39,418 bases of DNA from Candidatus Thioglobus perditus (GCA_002909145.1 PNQY01000080.1:1-39418), one strand, 5' to 3'. Numbered from the stretch's first letter, positions 9,598-17,605 are shown. The notes: generated from the sequence alone by a model not told the origin. Numbers and translations: made by a program.

Positions 9598-11194
9598 CCT
9601 CCTTTATTGATTTAATGTCAACTTTTGTATTAAAAGTTTGTTCTAATTTTTGTACTATTTTATCGCCTAAAAACTGTTTTTGTATTTTGGCAGTTCTTTC
9701 ATTTTGTATTCGCGCTTCTTTTTGTGCTAAAGTTTGAGTTTTCGGCTTGCCTATTTTGATTATTAGATTTAAGTTGGCAAAACTCTTTCTAAGCGTTGAA
9801 AGAATGCTTTTTTGTACATGATTGCTAAGTAAATTGGCAAACTGCTCATCAAGCGTGAGCGTAAGTGTTGATTCGTTAATGTTATCAAATATTGTATTTT
9901 TTATCAACACTTGGGCTCCACCATTGAATATTATGGTTTTACTTAACTCTTCCCATTGTTGTTGATTGCTAATACTAGGCAAACTAGAGACTTCTATTTT
10001 GTTCTTTGTATTTTTACTTGTTTCCTTGTTAGAGGGGGTTATCTTGCCCTTAGGTTTGATTTTTAGAGTTTTTTTTTCCGACTGGACTGTTGTTTGGTTC
10101 TGTTTAGATTGTGTTGCTATTTCACTATGGAATGCAATCATTCTTAGTAGTGTCATTTCAAATCCGATCTGCTCAGATGGTGCTAGGGCCATATCTTTTA
10201 CGCCGTTGATTGCCATTTGATAGAAAATTTGCAGATCTTGATTAGATATATTATTGGATAGAGTTTTTATGTCTTCAGAATCCTGCTCATTGTTTATAAT
10301 TTGAGCAATAGATACTTGATGAAATAAAGAGCTTAAATCTCTAAGTGCATTTGTGAGATTTTCACCTCGATGTGAAAGTTCTTTAATAAAATCTATAACA
10401 GCCGTTGCATCTTGATTAAACAAATGTTTTGCTAGAATGACAATGTCATCATGATGCACTAATCCGAGCATATTTTTAATATCTTTATTGGTAACAGAGC
10501 CGTTACCATAAGAGATGGACTGATCTAATAAACTTAGTGCATCACGCATTGATCCGTTACCGAAATCAGCAATTTGAGCAAGAGCAGATTCTTCATAAGT
10601 TAGTTTTTCCGCATCCATAATAAACTTTAGCTGACCTAGAATTTCATCATGAGTAAGCTTATTTAAGCTGAATTGCAAACAACGCGATAACACTGTAACT
10701 GGAAGTTTTTGTGGATCAGTTGTTGCCAATAGGAATTTAACATGTTCTGGCGGTTCTTCTAAAGTTTTAAGTAGAGCGTTAAAGCTACTTTTAGATAACA
10801 TGTGTACTTCGTCAATAAGATAGATCTTATAACGATTTTTAGTTGGCATATATTGTGCATTTTCTAAAATGTCACGCATGTTATCTACACCAGTGTGTGA
10901 TGCAGCATCAAGCTCAATTAAATCAACCGACTGACCTTTGTCAATTTCAATGCAAGTGGTACATTTTCCACATGGGGTTGAGCTTACACCAGCCTCACAG
11001 TTAATTGATTTAGCAAAGATTCTGGCAATAGTGGTTTTACCAACTCCACGAGTACCAGTAAATAAAAAACCATGATGCAAATTATTGGCATCAAGAGCGT
11101 TAATTAGAGTTTTTTTAGCGTGAGTTTGGCCTACCAATTCGCCAAACGTATGTGGACGATATTTGCGGGCTAGAACTTGATAATGCTCACTCAT
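9584..11194 (-). CDS. dnaX: DNA polymerase III subunits gamma/tau
   Basis: The clamp-loader ATPase that links the polymerase III cores (tau) and opens the beta clamp. A 536-residue full-length tau form, shorter than E. coli tau (643). Walker A GTRGVGKT is at residues 47-54, zinc cysteines at C66, C75, C78 and C81, Walker B YLIDEV at 125-130, and the SRC motif (LSRCLQF) near 170. A run of nine A covers codons 373-376. Slippage in either direction meets a stop within seven codons, so a gamma-like protein of about 380 residues (AAA+ domains only) is likely. The ATG has no Shine-Dalgarno, and only about 21 bases separate it from the 4.5S RNA. Confidence 0.97.
   Translation of the reverse strand: MSEHYQVLARKYRPHTFGELVGQTHAKKTLINALDANNLHHGFLFTGTRGVGKTTIARIFAKSINCEAGVSSTPCGKCTTCIEIDKGQSVDLIELDAASHTGVDNMRDILENAQYMPTKNRYKIYLIDEVHMLSKSSFNALLKTLEEPPEHVKFLLATTDPQKLPVTVLSRCLQFSLNKLTHDEILGQLKFIMDAEKLTYEESALAQIADFGNGSMRDALSLLDQSISYGNGSVTNKDIKNMLGLVHHDDIVILAKHLFNQDATAVIDFIKELSHRGENLTNALRDLSSLFHQVSIAQIINNEQDSEDIKTLSNNISNQDLQIFYQMAINGVKDMALAPSEQIGFEMTLLRMIAFHSEIATQSKQNQTTVQSEKKTLKIKPKGKITPSNKETSKNTKNKIEVSSLPSISNQQQWEELSKTIIFNGGAQVLIKNTIFDNINESTLTLTLDEQFANLLSNHVQKSILSTLRKSFANLNLIIKIGKPKTQTLAQKEARIQNERTAKIQKQFLGDKIVQKLEQTFNTKVDIKSIKEVENV
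10069..10077 (-). promoter_or_regulatory. A9 slippery run in dnaX (candidate frameshift or transcript slippage site)
   Basis: Nine consecutive A on the coding strand, in frame as GAA AAA AAA ACT (codons 373-376). In the -1 frame a TAA follows after six sense codons; in the +1 frame CTC TAA follows at once. Both truncate just after the clamp-loader domain III. Thermus dnaX makes gamma through transcriptional slippage on a run of A, and E. coli through a -1 frameshift at an A-rich heptamer. Confidence 0.5.
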
Positions 11195-11215
11195 ACTAAA
11201 AGAAATAAATTAAAA

Positions 11216-11327
11216 GTGGCAGCACCAAGAATAACATCCAACACATAAAAAAATTATTACCGTTGCTTCCTTCCGGACCTGGCGGGATTCATAACCATTC
11301 ATTGTAGGAGTACCCTTAGTACTACCA
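11216..11327 (-). ncRNA. ffs: 4.5S signal recognition particle RNA
   Basis: Read on the minus strand, the element contains the universal SRP tip: CAGGTCC, the GGAA tetraloop and GGAAGCA (about 11265-11285). The two ends pair as a long helix: GGTAGTACTAAGGG at the 5' end matches CTTGGTGCTGCC at the 3' end through about 15 pairs including G-U wobbles. The length of about 112 bases matches the small bacterial SRP RNA. It guides Ffh to signal peptides on nascent membrane and secreted proteins. It lies directly upstream of dnaX, a neighbour also seen in other gammaproteobacteria. Ends are set by the pairing and are good to a few bases. Confidence 0.93.
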
Positions 11328-11333
11328 GAATTT

Positions 11334-11339
11334 ATTTTA
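11334..11339 (-). promoter_or_regulatory. -10 element of the 4.5S RNA promoter
   Basis: On the minus strand this reads TAAAAT, seven bases before the paired 5' end of the SRP RNA, which is the correct spacing for a transcription start at 11326-11327. No convincing -35 box is seen. This promoter probably also serves dnaX by read-through. Confidence 0.4.
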
Positions 11340-11404
11340 CGCGAATTAAATGATTAGGTTTTTGATAAAAAGACATAATTTAGTTAATTTCTTTGTAGGC
11401 TGTT

Positions 11405-12067
11405 TTATGAGTTATTAGCTAACTCCAGGCGCTCTGGAGTGCCTACATCTTGCCAAATTCCATCAAAATACTCGCCACTAAGCTGAACATTGATAATAGC
11501 TTCTTTAAGAATGGGGTAAAGTGGAAGTTTGCCTTTGGTATTTTTATGTGTTTTGAACAAATTTGGATGATATATACCAATACCGGAAAAAGTATAACTT
11601 TTGGTTGTTGAATTTATTATTTGGTGTTCATTTGCAAGGGAAAAATCTCCATTCGGGTTATGCTTAGGGTTGTCAACTAGAACCAGGTGCGCTAATGACC
11701 CAATTGGCAGTTTTAGTTTGGATAAGTCATATTCACACAAAACATCACTATTTATAACTATAAATGGCTTATCTCCCAAAGATGGAAGTGCCTTAATAAT
11801 GCCACCAGCAGTTTCCAGAGCTCCTTCTGATTCGTCACTATAAGTGATGCTAACGCCAAATTTTTTACCATTACCAAGATACGATTTAATCTGTTCTCCA
11901 AGGTATGAAATATTTATAACTATATCGGTAATTTCAGCTTTTTTAAGTGCATTAATTGAGTGCTCGATAAGCTTTATGCCCTTTACCTCTATAAGAGGTT
12001 TTGGTGTATTTTTGGTTAGTGGCATCATTCTCTGACCAAGACCGGCTGCTAAGATCATAGCAATCAT
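11405..12067 (-). CDS. murU: N-acetylmuramate alpha-1-phosphate uridylyltransferase
   Basis: Makes UDP-MurNAc from MurNAc-1-phosphate and UTP, the last step of the MurNAc salvage route that bypasses MurA/MurB. A 220-residue nucleotidyltransferase: LAAGLGQRMMPLT (residues 6-18) is the nucleotide-binding signature, PKPLIEVKG (22-30) carries the conserved Lys, and INSDVLCE (about 105) the metal-binding Asp. Length matches Pseudomonas MurU (about 223). The start overlaps the amgK stop by 4 bases, the same order and coupling as the amgK-murU operon of Pseudomonas. It closes the leftward envelope operon; the ffs gene follows. Confidence 0.88.
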   Translation of the reverse strand: MIAMILAAGLGQRMMPLTKNTPKPLIEVKGIKLIEHSINALKKAEITDIVINISYLGEQIKSYLGNGKKFGVSITYSDESEGALETAGGIIKALPSLGDKPFIVINSDVLCEYDLSKLKLPIGSLAHLVLVDNPKHNPNGDFSLANEHQIINSTTKSYTFSGIGIYHPNLFKTHKNTKGKLPLYPILKEAIINVQLSGEYFDGIWQDVGTPERLELANNS

Positions 12068-12999
12068 AGGATTTCCTTAAGTATGGAAAATTCTGGGTAT
12101 TTATTGGCTATTTGTAAAGCGTATTTTTTAACTAGTGGTATATCTTCTAGGTACTGGTGTTTACCATCTCTAATTGATAAACGTTTAAAAATTCCAAGTA
12201 TTTTTAAATGTCGTTGTAATCCCATAAGTTCAAATTGTTTTATAAAGTCTGTAAATTTAGTAGAGATGTTTGATTTATTGTAAAAGTATTTAAGTAGTGT
12301 TTGTAATTGCTCTTGATTCAGTTCAAAGTATGCATCTTTTAATAGTGAACACAAGTCATAAGTATTTGATCCAATTACAGCATCTTGAAAATCGATCACC
12401 CCTAGGTCATTATCATTTATAAACATAAGATTGCGACAGTGATAGTCACGATGCACAAGCACTTGCCCGGAGTTCAGTGAGTTATCAATTAGTATTTTAA
12501 ATATTTTTTTAAGATTATTACTTTGTTTAGAGCTTAATTCTTTTGGCAAATACCAGTCAATTAGTAATTGCATTTCAGTATTTAGTATTTCAGAATTGTA
12601 GCTTGGAAGATTGATATTTTGAGTATCTATGGATTGAATTTCAATCAATATATCAATTGCTAATTTGTATAAGTTGGTGTTAAATTTTCCCTTTAAAGTG
12701 TCTAAAAATGTACTGGATCCAAGGTCTTCTAATAATAAAAATCCATCTGTTAAATCTGCCTGGATTATTTTTGGGGCATGTATATTGTTGTTGTTTAAAA
12801 GCTTAGCAATAAGTAAAAATTGTGAACTGTTCTCTTGTTTTGGCGGTGCATCCATAGCAATAAACGTTGAATTGCTGCGTTCAATTCTAAAGTAGCGACG
12901 AAAGCTAGCATCGTCACTGGCTTTTGATATGACAAAATTTTCATCACCAAAGAAATTTTCTAACCAGTCATTTAGTGAGTCCAGGCGCTTGTCAGGCAT
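12064..12999 (-). CDS. amgK: N-acetylmuramate/N-acetylglucosamine anomeric kinase
   Basis: Phosphorylates MurNAc (and GlcNAc) at the anomeric carbon, feeding MurU. A 311-residue aminoglycoside-phosphotransferase-fold kinase. The catalytic loop HRDYHCRN lies at about residues 181-188 and the metal-binding DFQDA at about 203. An RYFRIE element near residue 35 belongs to the N-lobe. Length fits AmgK (about 330), slightly short. It overlaps the aminotransferase upstream by 8 bases and murU downstream by 4, so the three are tightly coupled. The murU neighbour separates it from antibiotic-resistance APH enzymes. Confidence 0.87.
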   Translation of the reverse strand: MPDKRLDSLNDWLENFFGDENFVISKASDDASFRRYFRIERSNSTFIAMDAPPKQENSSQFLLIAKLLNNNNIHAPKIIQADLTDGFLLLEDLGSSTFLDTLKGKFNTNLYKLAIDILIEIQSIDTQNINLPSYNSEILNTEMQLLIDWYLPKELSSKQSNNLKKIFKILIDNSLNSGQVLVHRDYHCRNLMFINDNDLGVIDFQDAVIGSNTYDLCSLLKDAYFELNQEQLQTLLKYFYNKSNISTKFTDFIKQFELMGLQRHLKILGIFKRLSIRDGKHQYLEDIPLVKKYALQIANKYPEFSILKEIL

Positions 13000-13825
13000 T
13001 TTTTAACTTCTGATAATTATCATAAACACATTCCCAAGTATTGCCAACATTACCATTGTTTATCAAGTTGTTGTCAACTTTGACAATTGGCATAATCTCA
13101 CGAGTTGAGCTTGAAATCCACAACTCGTCAGCACTAAGCATGTCTTTTATTGAAAATGCAACTTCTTTAATGCTTATGTTGCAAGAGCTTGCACTCTCTA
13201 TAACTAAATCACGAGTAATTCCGGATAAAATATGATTATCTATTGGATGGGTGAATAAGGTTTTATTTTTAAGCATGAATACATTGGAAGTGGCACCTTC
13301 GGTTATTTGCTGGTTTTGATGCAGTATCACTTCCTCAACATTGTTTTCTTTTGCTTTTTGTGAATACATAATATTTGCAAGCAAGGATGTTGATTTGATA
13401 TCACATCTATTCCAGCGAATATCTTCACTGCTAATTGCGTTATAGCCACTTATTAACTCTTGCTTAGTTTTAGGTTTTAAAGAGCTTGATTGTATATATA
13501 CGGTTGGATTTAAGTCATTAAAGCTATGTTTACGCTCAACATCCACTCCACGAGTTATTTGCAAGTAAAGTGATTGAGGGTTGTTGCCATGTAGCTTGGT
13601 GAGCTTATTTAGGATTTCACCCCATTTTTTATCGTTATATGGGTTGTTAATTTTTACTGAGTCTAGGCTGTTTTGCAGGCGCTTTAGATGCTGATGAAGG
13701 CGAAAAATCTTACCGTTGTAAACAGGTATTACCTCATAAACACCATCTCCAAACAAAAAACCTCTATCCATAACGGAAATAGAGGCTTTGTCTTTTTCAA
13801 TGAACTTGCCGTTAAGAAAGACCAT
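12992..13825 (-). CDS. PLP-dependent class IV aminotransferase, D-amino-acid type
   Basis: A 277-residue fold-type IV aminotransferase related to D-alanine aminotransferase, branched-chain aminotransferase and 4-amino-4-deoxychorismate lyase. The N-terminus (VFLNGKFIEKDKASISVMDRGFLFGDGVYE) is close to D-amino-acid transaminases. The PLP Lys is near residue 143 in IKSTSLLAN, and EGATSNVF (about 174-181) carries the conserved Glu. Its start abuts the end of dacA and it overlaps amgK by 8 bases. In this operon a role in making or removing D-Ala/D-Glu for cell-wall peptides fits. The exact substrate is inferred from context, and a branched-chain role is not excluded. Confidence 0.8.
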   Translation of the reverse strand: MVFLNGKFIEKDKASISVMDRGFLFGDGVYEVIPVYNGKIFRLHQHLKRLQNSLDSVKINNPYNDKKWGEILNKLTKLHGNNPQSLYLQITRGVDVERKHSFNDLNPTVYIQSSSLKPKTKQELISGYNAISSEDIRWNRCDIKSTSLLANIMYSQKAKENNVEEVILHQNQQITEGATSNVFMLKNKTLFTHPIDNHILSGITRDLVIESASSCNISIKEVAFSIKDMLSADELWISSSTREIMPIVKVDNNLINNGNVGNTWECVYDNYQKLKNA

Positions 13826-14964
13826 TAAAGCCCTAATAATGACAATATCCAGTTCCAGATCTTAGCAAAAAAACCTGCCTCAGCAGTATCTTCAAGTGCA
13901 ATTATTGGTACTTTGGCTATAGTTTTCCCTTCAAATTTTATTAGCATCCTTCCTACTGCATCCCCCTTTTTTATTGGTGCAGAAAGCCCTTCATTAAGTT
14001 GAATTACCTTGTCTGAAAGCTTGTATTGTCCGCGTGCTAGAGTTATATTGCTAATACCTTTAGTTCCTACTTTTATAGTATCTTTTTTTGCTCCAGATAC
14101 AGCCACATCTTTAGTTATATTTTTAATTGTTTGGGTTTCAAAAAAGCGGAATCCATAATCAAGGATTTTTTGGGTCTGAGAGGTTCTTGCATCTACTCCA
14201 GTTGATCCAAGAACAACAGATACAAGACGCATATCCATACGATTGGCGCTTGCCACTAGGTTGTATCCTGCTTTTTTGGTAAAGCCGGTTTTAAGCCCGT
14301 CAACAGTGCTGTCACTCCACAATAATTTATTTCGATTGCGTTGTTTAATGCCGTTATAAGTAAATTCTTTTTGTGAGTACCATGGATAGAATTGCGGGAA
14401 GTCTCTAATAGATGCCGCTGCTAAAATAGCCATATCATACGCTGTCGTATGCTGATCTTTATGCGGTAAGCCTGATGCATTTTCAAAGCGTGAGTTTTTC
14501 ATGCCTAATTGTTGAGCATACTCATTCATATATGTAGCAAAAGTTCCTTCAGTTCCAGCAATGTGCTCAGCTAAAGCGACTGCTGAATCGTTGCCGGATT
14601 GAATAATCATGCCCTTAAGTAGAGCCTCTAGTTTTATATTTTTACCAACTTCTATAAAACTTTTTGATCCGCCAGTTTTCCAGGCTTTTTTACTAATACG
14701 CACATCATCTTCCAGGCTAGCACGTCCATCGTTGATTAGTTGAAATACAACATAGGCTGTCATTAGCTTGGTTAAACTTGCTGGAGCACGTTTGTCATGT
14801 TGATTGTTATTAGCAATAATTTCACCAGAATTGTAATCAAGTATGCTGTAGGCCGCTGCTTTAATATCGGGTGCTTTTGGGGTTATAAAAATTGCTGCTT
14901 GTGTGTTTAGACCTATAGTTATAATTGATATAACTATAGGTTTTATAAGTGATTGATAATTCAT
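13825..14964 (-). CDS. dacA: D-alanyl-D-alanine carboxypeptidase (PBP5/6 type)
   Basis: Removes the terminal D-Ala from peptidoglycan stem peptides in the periplasm. A 379-residue low-molecular-weight penicillin-binding protein. It has a signal peptide (1-23, ending TQA), the SxxK motif SLTK (63-66) with the nucleophile Ser63, SGN (122-124) and KTG (224-226), then the all-beta PBP5_C domain. A C-terminal amphipathic helix (AKIWNWILSLLGL) anchors it to the inner membrane, as in E. coli PBP5. It lies 18 bases after mltB and abuts the aminotransferase. The rodA - mltB - dacA order resembles the mrdA-rodA-mltB-rlpA-dacA cluster of other gammaproteobacteria, without mrdA and rlpA. Confidence 0.96.
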   Translation of the reverse strand: MNYQSLIKPIVISIITIGLNTQAAIFITPKAPDIKAAAYSILDYNSGEIIANNNQHDKRAPASLTKLMTAYVVFQLINDGRASLEDDVRISKKAWKTGGSKSFIEVGKNIKLEALLKGMIIQSGNDSAVALAEHIAGTEGTFATYMNEYAQQLGMKNSRFENASGLPHKDQHTTAYDMAILAAASIRDFPQFYPWYSQKEFTYNGIKQRNRNKLLWSDSTVDGLKTGFTKKAGYNLVASANRMDMRLVSVVLGSTGVDARTSQTQKILDYGFRFFETQTIKNITKDVAVSGAKKDTIKVGTKGISNITLARGQYKLSDKVIQLNEGLSAPIKKGDAVGRMLIKFEGKTIAKVPIIALEDTAEAGFFAKIWNWILSLLGL

Positions 14965-14982
14965 AATTTATTGATAATTTTA

Positions 14983-15972
14983 TTAGTTAAATTTTTGCTT
15001 TAATTTATCTGATAGTTGGTAAGCAACCATAGCATACCTGTTATCGTGATTATAACGAGTTAGTACGTAAAAATTCCAAAAAGTTAGCCAGGTTTCATTA
15101 ATAACGTCTTGCGGCAGACTGATAAATGCAATTTTGGTTTTATCTTGTATGTCTTTATCAATATTAAAACCTTTGTTACGCCAATACTTAGCATTTTTTT
15201 TAGGTTTATTAGTTGAATTTTTAGCAAATTTCTTCATTGCTTTGTTAATTGCAATAGGTCTTGCGAATTCACCGTCATTGTGCCATTGATGTTTGTCAAA
15301 ATAATTAGCAATTGATCCTATTGCATCTACCGGATCTGAGAATAGGTCAACCTTGCCATCAAGGTTAAAGTCAACTGCATAATAACGATACGAACTAGAT
15401 ATAAATTGTGGATATCCCATAGCACCAGCATATGATCCTTTAACAGCTAGAGGTGGCATATTATTTTCACGTGACATAAGTAAAAATTCTTCCAATTCTT
15501 TTTGATAGAAGTTTTTTCTACGGTAGTTGCCAAACGCACGTTTTGCTAGTGTTTCTAATGTTGGGTGCGTACCTTTTTTATTTCCATAGTTAGTTTCAAT
15601 ACCTAAAATTGCAACAATTATTTCTGCTGGTATGTGATACTTGTTTTCTGCACGTTTAAGTGTTGTTAAGTTGTCTTGCCAAAACTTAATTCCATCATTG
15701 ATACGCTGATCAGTAATAAATAAAGATTTATACTTATCCCAAGACATAGTTTTTGATTTTTTTGCTGGCTTCTTACTAGATTTCTTTGATTTTTTTTCTG
15801 CAACTTTAAGTTCAACTTTAGAGAAAATAAATAGCAGTTCATTCTTGTCAAATCTATGTTGCTTTACCATCTTATCAATAAAGTTGTGAGTAGTTTGAAA
15901 GTTGGTAGCTGGCAGAGTCTTAGCTAGTATGGAGCTTGAAAATACAGTTGCTATTATGATAAGAATACGCAT
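14983..15972 (-). CDS. mltB: Lytic murein transglycosylase B
   Basis: Cleaves the MurNAc-GlcNAc bond in peptidoglycan to give 1,6-anhydroMurNAc ends. A 329-residue SLT_2/MltB-type enzyme. The N-terminal signal is hydrophobic (residues 1-17, ending SSSILA) with no Cys, so it may be soluble or anchored by an uncleaved helix rather than a lipoprotein as in E. coli. The catalytic Glu is E126 in GIETNYG, and GAMGYPQF (about 182-190) and NYFDKHQW (near 227) are family motifs. An unusual stretch of 16 residues at 60-75 is almost all Lys and Ser. It starts at the base next to the rodA stop. Confidence 0.93.
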   Translation of the reverse strand: MRILIIIATVFSSSILAKTLPATNFQTTHNFIDKMVKQHRFDKNELLFIFSKVELKVAEKKSKKSSKKPAKKSKTMSWDKYKSLFITDQRINDGIKFWQDNLTTLKRAENKYHIPAEIIVAILGIETNYGNKKGTHPTLETLAKRAFGNYRRKNFYQKELEEFLLMSRENNMPPLAVKGSYAGAMGYPQFISSSYRYYAVDFNLDGKVDLFSDPVDAIGSIANYFDKHQWHNDGEFARPIAINKAMKKFAKNSTNKPKKNAKYWRNKGFNIDKDIQDKTKIAFISLPQDVINETWLTFWNFYVLTRYNHDNRYAMVAYQLSDKLKQKFN

Positions 15973-17112
15973 TTAAGTTTGTAAATATCTTGGAATTTTA
16001 TGCTTGCGAATTGACATAATAATGCCAAAACTAGACATTAGTGTTATGAGTGACGATCCTCCATAGCTTATAAGTGGCAATGGGACTCCGACCACTGGAA
16101 GGAGTCCAGAAACCATACCAATATTGACAAACACATAGGTGAAGAATATCAATGTAAGACTTGCACCTAATAGTTTTGAAAAGTTATCTTCTGATTCGAA
16201 AGAGATTACCAGGCATCGATAAATAATTAAGCCATATAAAATAAGTAAGAATATTACACCTATAAAACCTAATTCTTCAGCAATAACTGCAAAAATAAAG
16301 TCTGTTGTATGTTCAGGTAGAAAGTTTAGTTGAGATTGCGATCCTTGTTCTAGGCCTTTCCCTATAAGTCCTCCTGAGCCAATCGCTATTTTTGATTGTA
16401 AGATGTGATATCCAGAGCCCAAAGGATCAGAGCTTGGATCTATCATTGTTATAATGCGCTTTTTTTGATATGCTATTAGTAGGTAGTTCCAGGCAATGTA
16501 TGCACCACCAACAATAAATGAAAAAATTAGTGATAGATTTAAGTAGTTGTTTTGTACTATCTGAATTCTAATTCCAGAAAAAAACAACACATAAAATCCT
16601 GATGCACCAATAAGTAGTGATGTTCCTAAATCTGGTTGTCTGGCTATTAATAGTACGATAACAGCAATAGAGATTACTGATAGCAGTATAGGCAGTGGTT
16701 TTGGTGGCATGGTTTTCTCGCTAAGAATGGATGCAATGGCAATAGGAACAATAATTTTCATAATTTCAGATGGCTGAAAACGCACAAAACCAAGGTCTAG
16801 CCAGCGCTGAGCTCCACCACTTTTAGAGCCAAATAGCAGTACTAGTATTAATAAAAAAATACCAAACAACATTAAATATGGTGAGAAACGTTTAAATTGA
16901 TATGGAGGTATTTGTGCAATAATTAGCATGGCGCCTATTGCCAATGCAAAGTGAAATATTTGTTTATATAGTGTTTGCATTGATCCTGCTGATGCAGAAT
17001 AAAGCACTATAAGTCCAAAACTACTTATTGCTATTAGTAGTAGAAATAGTGGGGTGTCCATTTTGAAATAATGCCAATAGTGACGCACTTGTTTTATAGT
17101 TGGCGTTTTCAC
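15973..17112 (-). CDS. rodA: Rod-shape peptidoglycan glycosyltransferase RodA
   Basis: The SEDS-family polymerase that extends glycan strands during cell elongation with its partner PBP2. A 379-residue protein with about ten membrane helices. Key motifs are PPYQFKRFSPY, GGAQRWLDLG (about 93-102), ARQPDLGTSL (about 157-166), the periplasmic loop with LPEHTTDFIFAVIAEELGF (about 268-286) and the terminal GVPLPLISYGGSS. The conserved Asp of the PDLGTS and HTTDF motifs is present. Its start overlaps the Mth938-like gene by 4 bases. The usual partner gene mrdA (PBP2) is not upstream here. Confidence 0.97.
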   Translation of the reverse strand: MKTPTIKQVRHYWHYFKMDTPLFLLLIAISSFGLIVLYSASAGSMQTLYKQIFHFALAIGAMLIIAQIPPYQFKRFSPYLMLFGIFLLILVLLFGSKSGGAQRWLDLGFVRFQPSEIMKIIVPIAIASILSEKTMPPKPLPILLSVISIAVIVLLIARQPDLGTSLLIGASGFYVLFFSGIRIQIVQNNYLNLSLIFSFIVGGAYIAWNYLLIAYQKKRIITMIDPSSDPLGSGYHILQSKIAIGSGGLIGKGLEQGSQSQLNFLPEHTTDFIFAVIAEELGFIGVIFLLILYGLIIYRCLVISFESEDNFSKLLGASLTLIFFTYVFVNIGMVSGLLPVVGVPLPLISYGGSSLITLMSSFGIIMSIRKHKIPRYLQT

Positions 17113-17471
17113 AGTAGTATTATCCCAACTGGTCTTGCGTCTGATAGAAGCAAGTTAAAACTCCTACAGGCTGCTTCGCTGTTCATAGTTTCTGTACCAA
17201 TTCCCATTTGTTGAATTAACACTTGCTGCTTAGGGTGTAGAAATTTTGAAGTAGTTCCAGTTCCAATAATTAGCAGGTTTATATCATCTTTATTTGCTAG
17301 AGGAAATAAAGATATTTTGCTAATATCATCAAGGCTGTTTATATCAACTTCACAAAAATAATTATTAGAAATAAAACAAGGGGTATTTAATTTTGTATGC
17401 GCTAGTCTAACCGTGTTATTTTCTACAGAAATAATACTGTTTTGATTGTTTTCTTGCTGGTTGAATTCCAC
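17109..17471 (-). CDS. Mth938-like domain protein (DUF498 type)
   Basis: A 120-residue single-domain protein of the Mth938/DUF498 family, which includes the human complex I assembly factor NDUFAF3. Recognised by the core LLIIGTGTTSKFLHPKQQ (about 65-82), the MGIGTETMNSEAACRSFNLLLSD segment (about 89-111) and the C-terminal ARPVGIILL. The molecular function in bacteria is unknown. It is the first gene of the envelope operon and overlaps rodA by 4 bases. The promoter region upstream holds an 11-bp dyad with two TATAAT boxes on this strand. Confidence 0.82.
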   Translation of the reverse strand: MEFNQQENNQNSIISVENNTVRLAHTKLNTPCFISNNYFCEVDINSLDDISKISLFPLANKDDINLLIIGTGTTSKFLHPKQQVLIQQMGIGTETMNSEAACRSFNLLLSDARPVGIILL

Positions 17472-17498
17472 TTAAATAACAACGTTTGCTTAGTGATT

Positions 17499-17534
17499 AT
17501 TTGCTCAATTATACACAATCGTTATTGAGCAAAT
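17499..17534. promoter_or_regulatory. 11-bp dyad between divergent rodA operon and sel1 gene
   Basis: ATTTGCTCAAT (17499-17509) and ATTGAGCAAAT (17524-17534) are perfect inverted copies separated by 14 bases. The repeat lies in a gap between divergent genes, so it is not a terminator. On the minus strand perfect TATAAT boxes occur at 17508-17513 and 17533-17538, each touching one arm. This is the geometry of an operator covering the promoter of the envelope operon. Confidence 0.45.
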
Positions 17535-17551
17535 TATATGTGTGAGTCTGG

Positions 17552-17581
17552 CAAGTTGTTGTTATTACCGTGTAAAATTAT
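17552..17581 (+). promoter_or_regulatory. Possible promoter of the sel1-gltX run
   Basis: TGGCAA and TAAAAT are separated by about 18 bases in the gap before the Sel1 gene, with the ATG about 30 bases further on. The -35 match is only fair. Confidence 0.3.
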
Positions 17582-17605
17582 TTACTTTTTATATTGGAGA
17601 AATAT

